Shown here one piece after another: positions 51,061 to 64,000 of a stretch of 64,000 nt of DNA. The first letter of the stretch is position 1. Each line of letters starts with the position of its first letter. The DNA comes from Pachydiplax longipennis. Lineage: Eukaryota > Arthropoda > Insecta > Odonata > Libellulidae. Made by a program: the position numbers and the translations under genes. The notes beneath the pieces were generated by a model. That model made no database searches. It was not told the origin of the DNA and saw only the letters and a program-made list of their open reading frames with translations. Where the stretch lies: assembly GCA_036926295.1 (NCBI GenBank), contig JAVFKF010000019.1, forward strand, positions 11,834,001 through 11,898,000, read 5' to 3'.

Positions 51061-52745
51061 ATTTGGGCACGGGCCACGATTAATGTTATCTGGCGGAAGG
51101 AATATTTTTCGCGTGAAAATGTAAACACGAAAGCAGGACATTCTTGCGAGTCTGGGGATTGAGTCATCGGGGGCTGAAATCAGGGCCCTTTTCTCGTCGC
51201 GGGGGTTGCAGCTGAGGAATTTCGCATGGTTGATAAGTCTCCGCTACTTGTCTCAATTATCTCGTTTTTCTTCGCCCACTCGAGCGAGTTTGGAGAGAAT
51301 TGAATACGAAGCTCAAGAAGAGGGACTTACGTTTCCGTCCCCGTCTGGGTGGACACATATTAATATTGTAACGCATGAGTCTTTGCTCGAGAACCAAAGA
51401 GTAGCGGCAGTTTTTATATCTGCTGCTGCTCATGTGTGTAGGAAAGCAACGAAAGTAAAGAAGTAACGCTCGGAATACCTTTCCCCTTTAAAGCCTACCG
51501 GGAAACATACCGCACGGGAAGCATTACGGAAATTATGGTACGTTTCCTTACAAATTTCTCAATATTTTGTAAGCTGAGGCTGGAAGGAACTAATCAAAAT
51601 ATTCGCTAAAAGAGGTATTCCTTCTACTATAAGTAAAGCTTTAACGCAATATTTAATCTACATTTGTATTATTTTGTGTTCATAACGCTGACATTGATTT
51701 ACTTTGGCGGCGGTTCCTCTTCTCTTCCAAGTTGTTTAATCCTTTTAATTCTTTAAATATGAGGGCTTAAGATCGTTTGACATGAATTTCGGAGTGTCTT
51801 GAAGTCGCTACAGAACTCCATGAGAGATCTTAGTGATCTAAAATCGTGATATTCATTCATTCTGTATCCAAGCTTCATAACTGTGATTCGGGCAACAAAT
51901 ATCATAAAGGGTTAAGTACAGGGTATTATTATCTTTCCATAGCTTGATGACGTAAAACTTTCAAGATAGCTTTGTTATGGTATTCATTTTGATAGGCAAT
52001 AAATCAAGTGTTTAATCTCATTGCTTTGGATAGATAGTCTCTTTCAAATCGCAAACAATAGCGCAAGGAGGGAATTTTATATCATAATTCATAGTTGTAA
52101 ATGGATATATTAGAAATCTCATATTTCACAGAAAAAGGAAACAAGTTTTCAAATTAGGATCGTTCTGATTTTTCGTGACATTTCCATGTTTACGAATGTA
52201 TTATAATGGTATATGACATTTGTATAGGAATATAATGTAGTAATATACAATAGTATTATGAGATTAGGAGCATTAAATTTCATCAATCTTTGTAAGAGGC
52301 TTCATAATCATTGCAAGAATATATTCAAGAGCTTATCTCCAGCTCTTTGTTGCCACACTTGTCTTTCTTTGTATAGTAAAATACTGAGTTATTTATCCGT
52401 AGGTGTTTTTGATGTCTTAGAAGGCTGTATCATATTTTAATTTTATAATTTGTTATCATGTCTGCTAATTTAACTCGGACATAATTACGGATCATTGTTT
52501 TTGATTGATTGAAAGACTGATGTGACATAATGATATAATATTTTATCGCACAAACAATTGCGTTTTGATATTTCATGAACCTTTTATGGTATACGTGTAA
52601 ATTTATTCCTGATTCCGAAAGGTATCGACAGTTTAAGTAGTAGAACCCGGATGAAATCGTATGCTACTCCACGAAATGTTAATTGATTGCAACGATTAAT
52701 GGAACATGTCCAGTACACTCATCAGCAAATCCAAATGATTGCATT

Positions 52746-53050
52746 TCATTGAAAGGGAAGACTTAACGGGGATCGATGAGAACCCGAAGGGATATGCCAG
52801 CTTACGTGAATGTTGCATCTCTTGGCATATATCATATGACATTTAGCCATCGGGCCTTCATCCATTCTCTCCACGTGCCCAAAATATAGCCGCAAACCTC
52901 TTCTATATTGACCTTTCAGACCCCTTTCAGTCCGCACTCGTTCATCATTCAACTGCTCTCACTTTCTACCCTGCCTCGTGTTTGCGTGCTTTTCACAAAA
53001 CTCATTCTAACTACTTCCAACTCATTCTCGCATTTCTTCTCACTTATGAA
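52746..53050 (-). pseudogene. Relic of a second non-LTR reverse transcriptase C-terminus
   Basis: On the minus strand the translation contains KLEVVRMSFVKS, then after a stop and frame change NDERVRTERGLKGQ, RGLRLYFGHVERMDEGPMAK. The FGHVERMDE block preceded by a charged helix is the familiar C-terminal signature of non-LTR retrotransposon reverse transcriptases. The stop and the missing polymerase core mark it as dead. It differs from the 8.6 kb relic (GHVAGRN type), so it probably belongs to another element. Confidence 0.65.
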
Positions 53051-56000
53051 AGTTTCGCTTCCATGTTGATTCCACATCCTACAGCGTTTTGGCTACGAAA
53101 ATTCGCTTCTTTCCTTGATATTTTTTTGAGATTACACTTTTCTTTTTGAAGTTTCTCGCGCATGTTTCCTTTATTATTCTTGTTAGGGAGCTTTTGTATT
53201 CCAAAATTTGGTCTTACGAGTTTGACCGTTTCGTTTCCTCAGTCATATTTCTTACAGTTAATTTCGGATCGATAGCCTTAGAACTAAGATTTACATGATC
53301 TTTTTCAAATTTTTTCGCATTCGTTTCCTGGTAGAATATTTTTGTATGAGGCTATAGAATTAACGTCCAATTTTGATATTTAAATATTTTTCATTCTGTC
53401 GATCTATGATATAGAAATATATTTTATTAGAATGATTTCAATATTTCATAGATATTAATCTATCACTCATGTATCACTAGTCAATCTACATTGCAATAAT
53501 TCCCATGATTTCACTGTCTGAGTCACTGTTTAATTCGAGTATATATTCTTTTCATGGCTCATGATTGAATTTCTTGCACTACAGATTTCTAAAAATATTA
53601 AGTAGCAAATGTTGATTTTATATTCAACATTGCAAAAATCTTTACCCAAGAGCTATTTAGATGAAAGTTTTTCTTTCATAAATCTCTTTTTCTTTCATAA
53701 AGTAATATCTCTCTGTTGTATTTGATAACACTGAAGATATTCTATTTCTGATTTTAGGCATTTTTGTTCATATGTGTATGTTATCATGTGCATATGTTAA
53801 CGCTGATTAGTAAATATACAAAGAGTAATACGTTTTCAATAATTTTTACAAAAAGCGTCAACAATAGGTTCACAGATAATGGGCATCTCTCATCGATAAT
53901 TAGAAATAAGAATTTTGCTTCTTTTCAAGAGTGCTCTAAAGGGATCTTCTTCCCTTGTTAAACAAATTTTTCAATATTCAGCTAGTCTTCTGCTTGACAA
54001 CAATATCAAATCTACTGTTGACTCTTACAGGTCGAAGTCCATATTCGGTATTTTCTTCACATTTTTTGAGTTTCAAATGAAATTTTCCTAGTTTGCAATT
54101 GTGGTATGAGGTGATGAAACGGGGTTGTCGTTTGCCTTGTTTATTCTTCGCTAGATGTTTATAAGGGCGCGCAGATGCAGACATAGACAGCGATTCAGAT
54201 AGTGATTGAATCCATAAATGTGCTTCATTCACAGTTTTCCTTACCTATATCTGTTCTTGATTCACGTGGCTCGTGAGATAAATGTGACTGGAGTTAAACC
54301 ATACGTGTAGCGTTTCTTTCGTGTTTGTCTCAATTTCACCAAGTTTACCATCTCCAACTGAGGCGGATTTCTTTCACCTAAAATCTCCAAGATTTAGCTT
54401 CTTTATCCAATAAGAGGGCTATCTCTACTGTTCTAGTTCTAACTCAAAACAGTCATAGTATTTTAATTTATCGCAGTAACAGAATGTTATGTAAATTTGC
54501 TCTTCCAAAAATGCATGCACCAATGTATCATTCTGTTTATCTTAATTTGGAATTATTAATAGTACCACTTGTGCTTCTGAAGAGACAAACTTGAAGTAGA
54601 ATATCGGAAAAGTGTTTGTTATAAAAACTTTGAATTTAACGAATAAACTGAAGATATTCTCTATTTGCTTGTTTAAGTAGTGCTTTACATACGTTATTCC
54701 GCATGTTAAGATAGTCTTAAAGCTCATCTTTAACGTATGGGAATAAATTCATGGAATTACTTAGCTGGTTGACATCGTGTTCAATCATTTTCTTATATTT
54801 CCTCTAGGTTTACAGAGACGTCCAATAATTAAATAAATTTAATGTCAGTGACCTCGTAGATGTAGTTTTACTATAATCATACGAAGTTAAGAACCAGTCT
54901 TCGAATTCTGGCTATGGAATGGTAACTGCTGGTTAGTCTTTCATTGATATGCTAACATACGATCTGATTTAGTTAACCATTACTATTGATTATGGTAATT
55001 GGTAATAAATGAAGAAAAAGTCGTCACAGGTTAGAAAATTACCGAATGCTCGCTCAATATTTGAGCATTCTAGAAGTAGAATGTTCGGGCTCTTTTTTCT
55101 ATCATACTAGTTTCTGCTTCTGTATCCTCCTACGGATATGAGAGATTTTCCTGCTTCAATTAAAATGTGTGTTGTAAAATATTCTAGGAAAGGGTAAATA
55201 GTAATGAAGTACAAGATGGAAGCCATATAATTCTTCTCTTAAAAGCACCCTAAATGTTTTACCTTAGGTAAGGACCATCACTGCCTTTTTCCACTCCTGC
55301 ACTCACAAACATTTCCTTTTTTTAGAGGCTCCAACGCAGAGAAAATCTGGCCTTTTAACAATGGAAACACGTCTTAATCCTCCCCCTTCAGAAACGAAAA
55401 ACTGCGAAAAGTTCACCGACATTCGCTCGCATCATTCACGAACGGAATTCACTATTTAATCGCGCCGTCTTTTGTAATACGCGGCGGTGGAAAAAGCGGG
55501 ATGTTATAAGGGGATGCAGTAGGAAGTCTCTTTTTGGAACGGCTCAATGGATCGCATTAGGAAAGGCGTTCTCTTCACGTACCACTTCTCAGTCGTAAAA
55601 AAAGTCGTTCATCTCGCACTGAGAAACCCTTCCTGGGCTCCTTTTAATTTCCTCGTCGGGTAGACTTTTTAGGAGTAGAGGGGATATACTTTATACTCCT
55701 CTTAGGGAACCTCTCGACCACCTCCCTTTCATCCTGTTGGAGGAAAAGTGCCCTTCCCCACCGATTCTTTCTGCACCCCTTCGCCGCAATTCCCACATAT
55801 TTGACTAAAAACCGCTCTCCTCGTGGTTGATTCGGTAATAATATTTTTATTGTCTCTCCCCTCCCTCTGTGATTAAATTTGGTATTCTAAGTCGCAAGGG
55901 GTAAAAAATGGCTCTGTTCGCAGATGAGGAAATTGCACGTCGATTCGGAAGTGATTATTATATTTCCATCTCGGGGGAACCATGATTAAAAGGGGCTTTA

Positions 56001-59000
56001 CGCGCTCCTATCAGAGTTAACGTCCCTCCATAATTCTCGTATCGATCGTTCTGCAATTTATATATTCTCGGTTGAGGTTCCACGTAGTTTTTGGGTTCTA
56101 CTTATACTCTGTTTCTCGTAGATACATTATCAATGTGTATTTTATGATCTTTTTTTTAAACTCTAGTGATTAGAATTGGTTATTTACTCGAAAAGTTTCA
56201 GTTTCCATTCTGGAGAGTAACAGACATGAAGTCGTATCTTGATAATAAGCTCACTAGATCCCATGATTTTCTTGGTCTCTCGATAATTTTCATGGTTTTT
56301 CTAAATATTTATAAAAACTCATTTTCAAAAATTATTTGGAAAAAGTACAAAAATGGGTAGGTTGAAAGCAATAACTGATACCATATGGCTCTCGTCTGTT
56401 TTCTATTTTTTTAATAAATATTGACCTTCCCACTTAAAATAATTAAAATCACGTTGTTTTGCCTTGGCTTTAATTCTAAGTCAGTTTATAATATTTTCAC
56501 TTAATCAAGCAACTTCTTAATTATTACCGTTTCCAACTTGAAAAATCCTGCGATAGAATGACGTGGTTCTTAAATGTGTGTTTTTGATGTGAATAAAACT
56601 TGCTCTGATTTTCATATCAGTTGAATGCGGGAGCAACGTAATTGTACGATTTCACGATAATTAAGAGTCTCAATTCAACACTCAATGCCTGAATAACTCA
56701 TTTATAAAGAGAAAACGAGTAATTAAGGCTTAAGGTTTTCTTAATTACATTTGTATGGTTAGGTGAACATAAATATCGTTGAAAGATATGCACGGACATT
56801 CTGATCCCGTGATGTACGGCTAAGGCAATGAATTCATCCATCGGATATGCTAAATTTGCTTTCGTTGTAAAGCCGTTATTTTACCCTCACATTATCGAGC
56901 TCGGAGCTATTATCGGTTAACGCTGTGGTTGATTAATAAATCATAAGGATAATCTTCTCTAAAAACGAATTAATATCGAAAGTTAGCCAAATTTCTTCTG
57001 ACAGAACTGATATTCCTAAAAAGATACCGAAATTCGACTGATGATAATTTCATTTATTACTCCCAGTTCAAATTTCATTTGAATTAATTTCTCTGCTGCA
57101 GAAGAGCTGATTTTTATCTCCTTTTTCCCGTGCAACGTACTCTAAATCATAAATGTATTTCACGCAGCGTTTCGGAAAGATCGCATATATGCATAATAAA
57201 CTGATTAATTGCTCGATTTATGGAGCTTTTATGCTAATGAAATTAATTCATTCGGCGCTCTTCCTCGCCCGAGGAAGTTGTAAATTCCCAGCAGCGCCAT
57301 ATTCATTTCCCCCTCAAGTCGTTGCGTTTTTGTCTTTTTTCCCATCATCCCCCACCCTCCTCCGCTACACATGTGAGTTACCAATGTTAAACAAACGGCT
57401 TCGCGTGCTCATAAGCGACTACCGGAGAACTATTATTTGTCAATAAAACGTCTTTTTCCCTTCTAAAATTACTCTGCCGAAAACAGCTGCGTATAACTTT
57501 GAGTAATAATCTTCCGGAAAGGTCCTCCTCGTTAATTTTTCGGAATTTCCTCATTGTGCTCCTCGGATAGTAAGTGGCGAGCGGCAGTGCCTTCTCGCTA
57601 AAGTTTCTATTTTAAGGCACCGTAAATTAAAGTTGCTGAAGTAAGGAGTCCAAGGCGGGGTTTTTTACTCCTAAAAACAATCACTCGTGCTTCTAAATAC
57701 ATCCCCCGCGGGCTGCGCAACTAAAAACATCGCTTGTTTGGTTAAATGGACGTGAAGCTTCCGTTGCTTCCAGTGAATGAATGCATGTCTGGAATTAATT
57801 GAAGTAAGATCTGGTCCAAAATTGAATTCCACGGGTGGGGTAGCGTCCTTGCTCAAACATGAACCAGTTGCGTTAAGACGTGGAGTTACTTTAATACGGC
57901 TCATGGTAGATTTCTCTTGGAAGTTAGACGTTTAGTTAACTTCTCTTTTCCTCACTAACCGATCAGGCCATAAATTTAAAAACCACGTTTCCGGAGATGT
58001 TTTCTCCTCAGATTAGATACCTCTTTATGATTTAAAAAAATTCTACTGCACATAGCTTAAGATAAGTAGACCTTTTACAAGGTTAAATACAGTTATGTTA
58101 TTATTATATATACATTTAAATTAATTAAAATTTATTTTGGTTAAGTAAAGTTGTCATTATGGAGTTTTCTCTCTCTCGCTACCACAAAGTTAAGCCGGAA
58201 CTCATTCGTTGAAATTATCCATTATAATTATTCCACGTAATTTATGTTGAAATTTCGAAGTCTCACATAATTAATAAACGCACGTTTAATGAAGAGAAAG
58301 AAACCTGTCACTGAATACAATACAATACAAAAGGACCGAACTGGTTTCGGCGTTTTCTTGCCTTTATTAATAAAACATCCATTGTTTTCTTTTAATCAGA
58401 TATTCGTAAAATTACGGGAATTATATATAGTCTTTACTATAAATCTCTAATGATCTCTAACTATGAATTCCAAGTATTCCTGTTTCAGTCAGAATAATGT
58501 CAGATTCTACCGTTGTCCGTCATTGGATAAAATTCTCTCACCCGACTCTCAATTCTGTCCTATATTTGGCGGTTGATCATGCAGAGATTCTCAAGAAAAA
58601 ATATAAAGATACGCTTTAACTTTTTATCCAAGCAATTATGGGTGTAAGTGCATGATGTAAGCACCAGCAGTCTGAAAACAGCCGGTGCTATTTTTTATTC
58701 CCGTTACTATTTTGTGTAACGTCTCTCGAACCTAAATAGTTCCACACCCGTAAATAATGCGGCAAGTTTGGAATATTTGGTTGTCTGTTTGTACTTAATA
58801 ATCTAGATCTTTACAAATAAGATACTTTGAGATGTCATTCGGTGGAATTCCTTCATTATCAGTGGGTACGTATATAAACATTCTCAAGCACACAGCGTAA
58901 ATTAATAGAGACGACCTAGTTTTAGTGAATGTGTAACGTCATCAGATACATACGACAACTTATTTGTCCTGTTAATGTTACATGGTAACAAAATCTAGGT

Positions 59001-60441
59001 CGTTTCCGCTATAATTTTAAGGCGAAGTCAAGAAAATGAGTTTTCTTTATCTTTAGCTAGAGCTTAATATTCCCTGGGGTAATCCCTTTTCGGTCCCCTG
59101 TAACTTTTAATTGTGCCCCAAAGGATGGTTTTTATGCTCAGTAATTTAAGAACTATAGATTTTACTGTAACGTATTTTAACTTCCCCAACTAATTCTTCA
59201 AAGAAATATTTGGGAAGGATTGTGGGCATAAAAGCATCAGATAGCAGTGTTGGTAGTATCTTCGAGAAGCGGGGAACTTGAATTACTGGCCACGCGTTGA
59301 GTATATAAACCACATCTGGGATTCGACTTGTCAACTCTGAGGTCCTTTCCCATACTTCTTAATTTATGTCCGCCTAAGGTCATCAACGCTCAAATTAAAT
59401 ACAATTTCAACCGCTGCTTTCTGTTTGACTGCCAATGTCGTATCAGCGAGGCAGTAGGTTGATAGTTACTGTGCCATTACATCTGATTTTGATATCTGTC
59501 ATGAATTATGAGTTTACTAATTTCTACAAATGCTTCGTAGATATTCGAAGATTCTGCTTTCAAGTTACGTAAATAAAGGTGTATGTAGCATTTATCTATG
59601 TCATATGGAAAGCGCAGTATGTGAAAAAACCTTAAGTAATTCTCTTCATAATCGGGTTGTTGAACAAAGCATCTTCTGTAATGCGTTTGATATGCTTTGC
59701 TGATGTGATCATTAGTGAGGAGGTAGGAATAATTCATCTTGCCCTCCTCTGCGTGTAGCAGTCCAGCAGTGCTCTTTTTGTCAGCTGCTATCCTATTAGT
59801 GAGAGATGCTTAATAAATAGTATTACTAGCTAGGAGCGATACATGGTGTTTTTGTGACCCGGGCGAATAGGCTTTAACATCCTCTCAAGGGATTAAAACC
59901 GCAAGCTCAGAACCTTAGTCCCGTTCTCTCATCGCTGAAGAACTGAGGAGCATTAGATGCATGCAAAAACAGCTGGAAATTCAGTATGACGTAAGTGGAG
60001 AATGCATTACTGGAACGATTTTAAAAGAATGAATCAGATGAAAGAGGGGCTTAAATAACTCTGTGTTTCTCCATAAAAAATTCTGTTCCACTTACAGTAG
60101 TATAGTAAACGAAAAGAACGCTTTGAAGGGTTATACGTAGGCATTCTGCTCAATTCTTTACTATAAATTATACAAGAGTTAAGTACCTTGTAGAATCTGA
60201 AGGCCGGCTTTAAAACTATCAGGCCGCAATTGAGCTGCGTATTCCCTGTATTTAAGCTGCACATAATGTAAACGTAGCGTTGTAAAACGGATTCGACTGA
60301 CAATTAAATTAAATAGAATGTTTTCATGTATTTTTTTCCAAAAAGTAGGCTTTTGAACTTTTTGCTCGGGAATCAAAATATCTGTTTTAGAAAGACCGCA
60401 TGTGGCCTGGAGAAGACCTTCAGTCTTCCTACCTTCTAACA

Positions 60442-60700
60442 TGTGATCAAACTTCCGTATTGCATCTAAAAATTTGAAGAAAATTATGGATGGTTATGTT
60501 AAATATGACTACTCTCTCTCCTTCCTATGACTATCTCTAGCCTTTCAACGCATCCGCATAATGAGATGTTCGTTTTTCTTCCTCTCGAATGATAGTGTGA
60601 ATTTGTGTGAAGTTGAAATAATTATTATAGGTCATCAATGTTTCATCTCCATCTTTCTCCGATCTAGCATACAGTTTCTTAGACATTACGTTATAATATG
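60442..60700. repeat. Dispersed repeat, copy 1 (partner at 63103-63355)
   Basis: The two segments share, in the same order, tcaaac, attgcatc, gaagaaaatta/ggagaaaattacgga, a ctctctccttcc/ctcttaccttcc block before caacgcat/caatgcat, gtgtgaagttgaaat/gtgacgttgaaatcagcattata, tttcatctccatctttctcc/tttttctctcgatctatctt and ttagacatta/ttaaacatta. Divergence is high. The reading direction and class are unknown. Confidence 0.5.
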
Positions 60701-62744
60701 AAAATGAAGAAACATGGTATTTTGCTCACAGGTTATTTATTTGCGACTATTTTTGCTACCAAGGTATTATCGTGAAACGCAGATATTTTTTATTTTTCCC
60801 CGGAATTAAGATATTATAATTGACATGAATAATCATTGATTATCCTTACCAATGAGCAGAATCCACACTTATCTACTCTGGGGCTTCATATTTTAAATCA
60901 AGCATACACAGCAAGTAAGAGTTCCGCATGCCAAATAATTCTCTCGCTTCCCACTTTTGCTGTTGGTTTGCTACCCCTTGTATAGCAATTTTGGCCCATT
61001 TTAGATCTAGTTTTACATATCACAACGATTTGCATTAACTTTGTGACGATTCTAAACCGATAAGAAAGTAAAGAGTTTAAAAGTTGGTATAAGCTGCCAC
61101 GATGATGTGTTGCCATGTAGCAAATCCGTGTCCCCGTTCATTACACAGAGATTACGTCAGAGAGGGTGATTATCAAGGGATGTTTTAAACCTGAAACACG
61201 GGGTCATCACGGATTCTTTACATTACGACCATTAAATTCAATTAAACGCGTTTTGTAAAAAGGGGAAGACAAGCAGCGGTGATTCAGTGGGAGGGAAATC
61301 ATCATTGGAAAGCCCTTATCGGAGATAGTTTCGTTAGAATCGGAATAAATATCGCTCCCCAGCTTTTAGGATGAATTACTTCGAAATGGCTGCTCATTTA
61401 AATTATCCTCCATCCCTAGTACACGTGTCCAATTGGAAACTTCTTTTTTTCCTTTTCAGCAGTAATGGAGAACATTTAACACGCGCGATATCTTTATATT
61501 TTTTAATCGAGGGAAACAAAGAGGGTCTCATTGGTAGAAGGGAATATAGAAAATGCTGCATTATTAATTATTGAATTTCGTATCAATATGAAATAGGGTG
61601 AAAATTTTTAACATATTTAATTTTTTCAAGGACGACGAACAAAAGGAAAATTTTCCACGGAGCAGAGGGTTAACAAAAGGGAATGTTATTAATAATTTAA
61701 TTTCCCCCCGGTAAATGTAATAGGATTAAGAGTTCATTTTTATCTCTTCCTCCTCACTTGATTAGCCTTCCCGGGATTTTAATTTATGCGAATGCGCAAA
61801 TATGAACACAACAGTTGGAAGATTTTTATTCGTTATTTTTTTGGGTGCAAACAAATGCGTTTTGCAGTGGATCGACTCTTTAAATGTGGTCGGGATGTGA
61901 TACATTAAATCATATTACAAATGATAGGTAAGTCACTTTGAAATATAATCATCGTTTTTGCGATGAATGGCGATTATAACAGTTTTAATGAATTAACGGA
62001 GTGAAATAGTTTGGTTGCGAGTAGATATGGACTAGTTACAATTGTTCGCTCGTTAAAATACTATTGCAGGTATAAATATATCTGAAGAGGATAGAACAAG
62101 CAAGATAAAACCAGCACGAAAATTCAACAACAACCTACAAAACAAAATTGCTCTTTTCATCGCTATTTATCCCATGATAGAAAATTAGCTTATCTATATA
62201 TCTAGCTGTTGATTTACTACCTTTTCTTCGTAGGGTTCTATATCCTTTATTTAATGATTTTCAGATTCGTGCCTATCCGCACTTGAATATTTCATATACA
62301 TTACGTTTTTCTACAAATATCATAACCGTATGGTTTGAAGTATACAATAACTTTGTAGGTATTACTATCACTGTCCAACTTCATAGCAACGTCAATTGCC
62401 TTTTCTATTACTAGCAAAGAAGAGCTATAACATTATACAAGAGCCAATACTCCCTTTTTCTCAAAGTACCATCTCCGGAAACAGTCAAACTTGATGGTTC
62501 TTGCAACTGCTAGACTTGGGTTATCATCCGTTTCTCTTTATCGAGAGCATATTAAGTGAATACTGGCAAATAAACTTTCTTTTGCTAAGTACAAGTTCAT
62601 AACTTTATCGTAAAAGGAATGAATCCATGCTCTTGGTCTATAATTCTACCAAATTTCCGCATTCCCTTCATTCCAATCCTTATAATTCCCATTTCAAGTA
62701 TATGCCTCTTTGATTTAGTATGCTTTGTTAAGTGGAAAGAATTT

Positions 62745-62830
62745 ATCCCTTTTGGGACTCAGATATAACAATCAATAATCTGTTTGCATCCCAGACACGT
62801 GAGTTCGACTCTAAGAACTTCACTCCTCCT
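62745..62830 (+). mobile_element. Weak tRNA-like B-box relic
   Basis: gagttcgactct at 62801-62812 resembles a pol III B box preceded by about 45 bases with only a poor A-box candidate (gggactcagatataac). This is a single weak SINE-like trace. Confidence 0.25.
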
Positions 62831-63102
62831 TTAAAAGAATTTCAGACAGCTAATCACTCATTGCAGTAGAGGCAGTAATTGATTCTACAGTCTATAACCG
62901 TGTGATGGAAGAAAAATTACATCGATTGATGATTCTTTTGACTTCTTTTCTTAGGATCTTGTATTTGCCCCTTCATTTTCCATATTTTATTTTCTTACAG
63001 ATTTACTTCCATTTTTCGGTCTGTAGGCAAATCTTGTTATATTTCTTCTTCACGATCTGTAAAAAGCCGCACGATTTATTCCATTTATTGATTTTGCAGT
63101 TC

Positions 63103-63355
63103 AAACCTTCGCATTGCATCGAAAATATCGGAGAAAATTACGGATACTTAAATCATATGTAACTCATTATCTCTTACCTTCCAATGCATTCGCATATTGA
63201 AGCTATTGACATTTTTCAATTATTTACAAATATTTTTTTCTTTTTGAATATTACTGCGGCATTTGTGTGACGTTGAAATCAGCATTATAGAGTATCACTT
63301 TTTTCTCTCGATCTATCTTCTTCCAACCTATCATATACTTTCTTAAACATTATGG
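63103..63355. repeat. Dispersed repeat, copy 2 (partner at 60442-60700)
   Basis: This is the better-ordered partner of the repeat at 60442, with the same landmarks in the same orientation about 2.66 kb downstream. On the minus strand it is partly open across its edge, including a Lys/Asn-rich peptide, which may hint at a decayed coding origin, but I do not recognise it. Confidence 0.5.
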
Positions 63356-64000
63356 TCTGGTACAGAAATAGCCAACCTTTTGCGACGTATTTGATAAATG
63401 GAAAGGAGTGTCGTGGTAAATCATAGATTAAAATGCATAATGTATTTTACCATGCCAACGATGGTATTAAAATTTTTGTGTAAACTCATGCTGGAGATCA
63501 TCAATGGCAACAAATTAATAAATTAATGTAATTATCGATGTGATAATTTTTAATAACCCACGCATTGAGTTAAATTAAATTGCCCTTGGACTAAAGTAAA
63601 GTGAAAAAAGGTCCATCTACAGTCCAAATAAACGTTTACGTAGATGTTTGTTAGGATCGTCAGCAAAAACTGCGCAAATTTAGAGAATATTTACATCGAT
63701 CGAAGTTCATTAGATATCTAATATTATAAACAATATCTAAATTCAAAGCATTTTTTAATGTTTTTTGAAGTCTTTTCACGTATTTTCCTTCACACAGTAT
63801 TCTGACACGACAAAAACTATAAAAGTATGTCGTATTTTACCTTTATTACCAGACAGAAAAAATCGTTAACACCTCCATTTGGAGGTAAAGCAGATATTAC
63901 ACAGAACACAAAATGACCGTGGATCTAACTCTATCGAAAATACGAACGGATCATTTGCGATCGGAACGAAAAATATTACAAGCGTATTCGAATGCCAAAG

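Larger units (their letters stand above)
45522..64000 (+). other. Intron 4 (phase 1), running past the window end
   Basis: Donor GTAGGG at 45522 starts an intron for which no convincing in-frame phase-1 acceptor and coding exon was found up to 64000. It contains the repeats listed separately. Blocks with higher GC/CpG lie at about 47000-47300, 50000-51480, 55280-56080 and 57240-57660. I saw no exon in them that continues the protein frame. The rest is AT-rich DNA with nothing I can name. Confidence 0.55.

Overview
This window looks like a piece of a large eukaryotic nuclear genome, most likely an arthropod and probably an insect. Evidence for this: AT-rich, gene-poor DNA; exons joined by GT-AG introns of 5.8 to 19 kb; CpG-rich DNA concentrated around the first coding exon; decayed non-LTR retrotransposon reverse transcriptase ends; and tRNA-derived SINE-like repeats. 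Nothing bacterial was seen (no operons, no densely packed ORFs, no CRISPR array). No species can be named from the sequence alone.

The only protein-coding gene I can support is on the + strand. Its four exons were joined by hand: 637-973 (ATG in a perfect gccgccATGG context), 20100-20545, 26362-26596 and 45237-45521. The intron phases are 1, 0 and 1. All three junctions keep one open frame (A|GT = Ser at junction 1, a clean codon boundary at junction 2, G|AT = Asp at junction 3), giving 434 complete codons. The frame leaves exon 4 in phase 1 through a good donor, so the gene continues beyond base 64000. The encoded part is a low-complexity, probably disordered N-terminal region rich in Gly, Pro, Ser and His. 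It has a basic RRKK cluster, acidic patches, a His8 run and a PxxPxR SH3-ligand motif. There is no signal peptide, transmembrane segment or enzyme domain in the window. The layout resembles the N-terminal cytoplasmic region of an insect teneurin (Ten-m/Ten-a), but that name is a low-confidence inference.

Layout: 1-636 is a GC-rich 5' leader or upstream flank with several upstream ATGs. Intron 1 (974-20099) starts CpG-rich and then becomes AT-rich. It holds a tandem duplication interrupted by a 287-bp insertion with a perfect 75-bp inverted repeat and a hammerhead-like core (4897-5690), an RTE-like reverse transcriptase relic (8639-8970, minus) and a foldback-like minisatellite pair (11361-11773). 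Intron 2 (20546-26361) holds a triplicated 19-mer and a SINE-like element ending about 20 bases before exon 3. Intron 3 (26597-45236) holds SINE-like heads, old duplications, a 28-bp tandem duplication, a minus-strand repeat with CTGAAG/GAAACG motifs, and AT-rich low-complexity DNA. Intron 4 (45522 to beyond the window) holds a second inverted-repeat element with a CTGATGATG/AACCGG motif, tRNA-like relics, a CpG-richer block at about 50-51.5 kb, a second reverse transcriptase relic (about 52746-53050) and a dispersed repeat pair (60442/63103).

The most unusual structure is the insertion at 4956-5242. It has a 12-bp target-site duplication, inverted and direct copies of one unit, and a CTGAAGA-stem-GAAA core, as expected for a short non-autonomous retroelement of the Penelope or retrozyme type. 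It appears to have at least one looser relative elsewhere in the window (46164-46290), and possibly another at 27675-27790.
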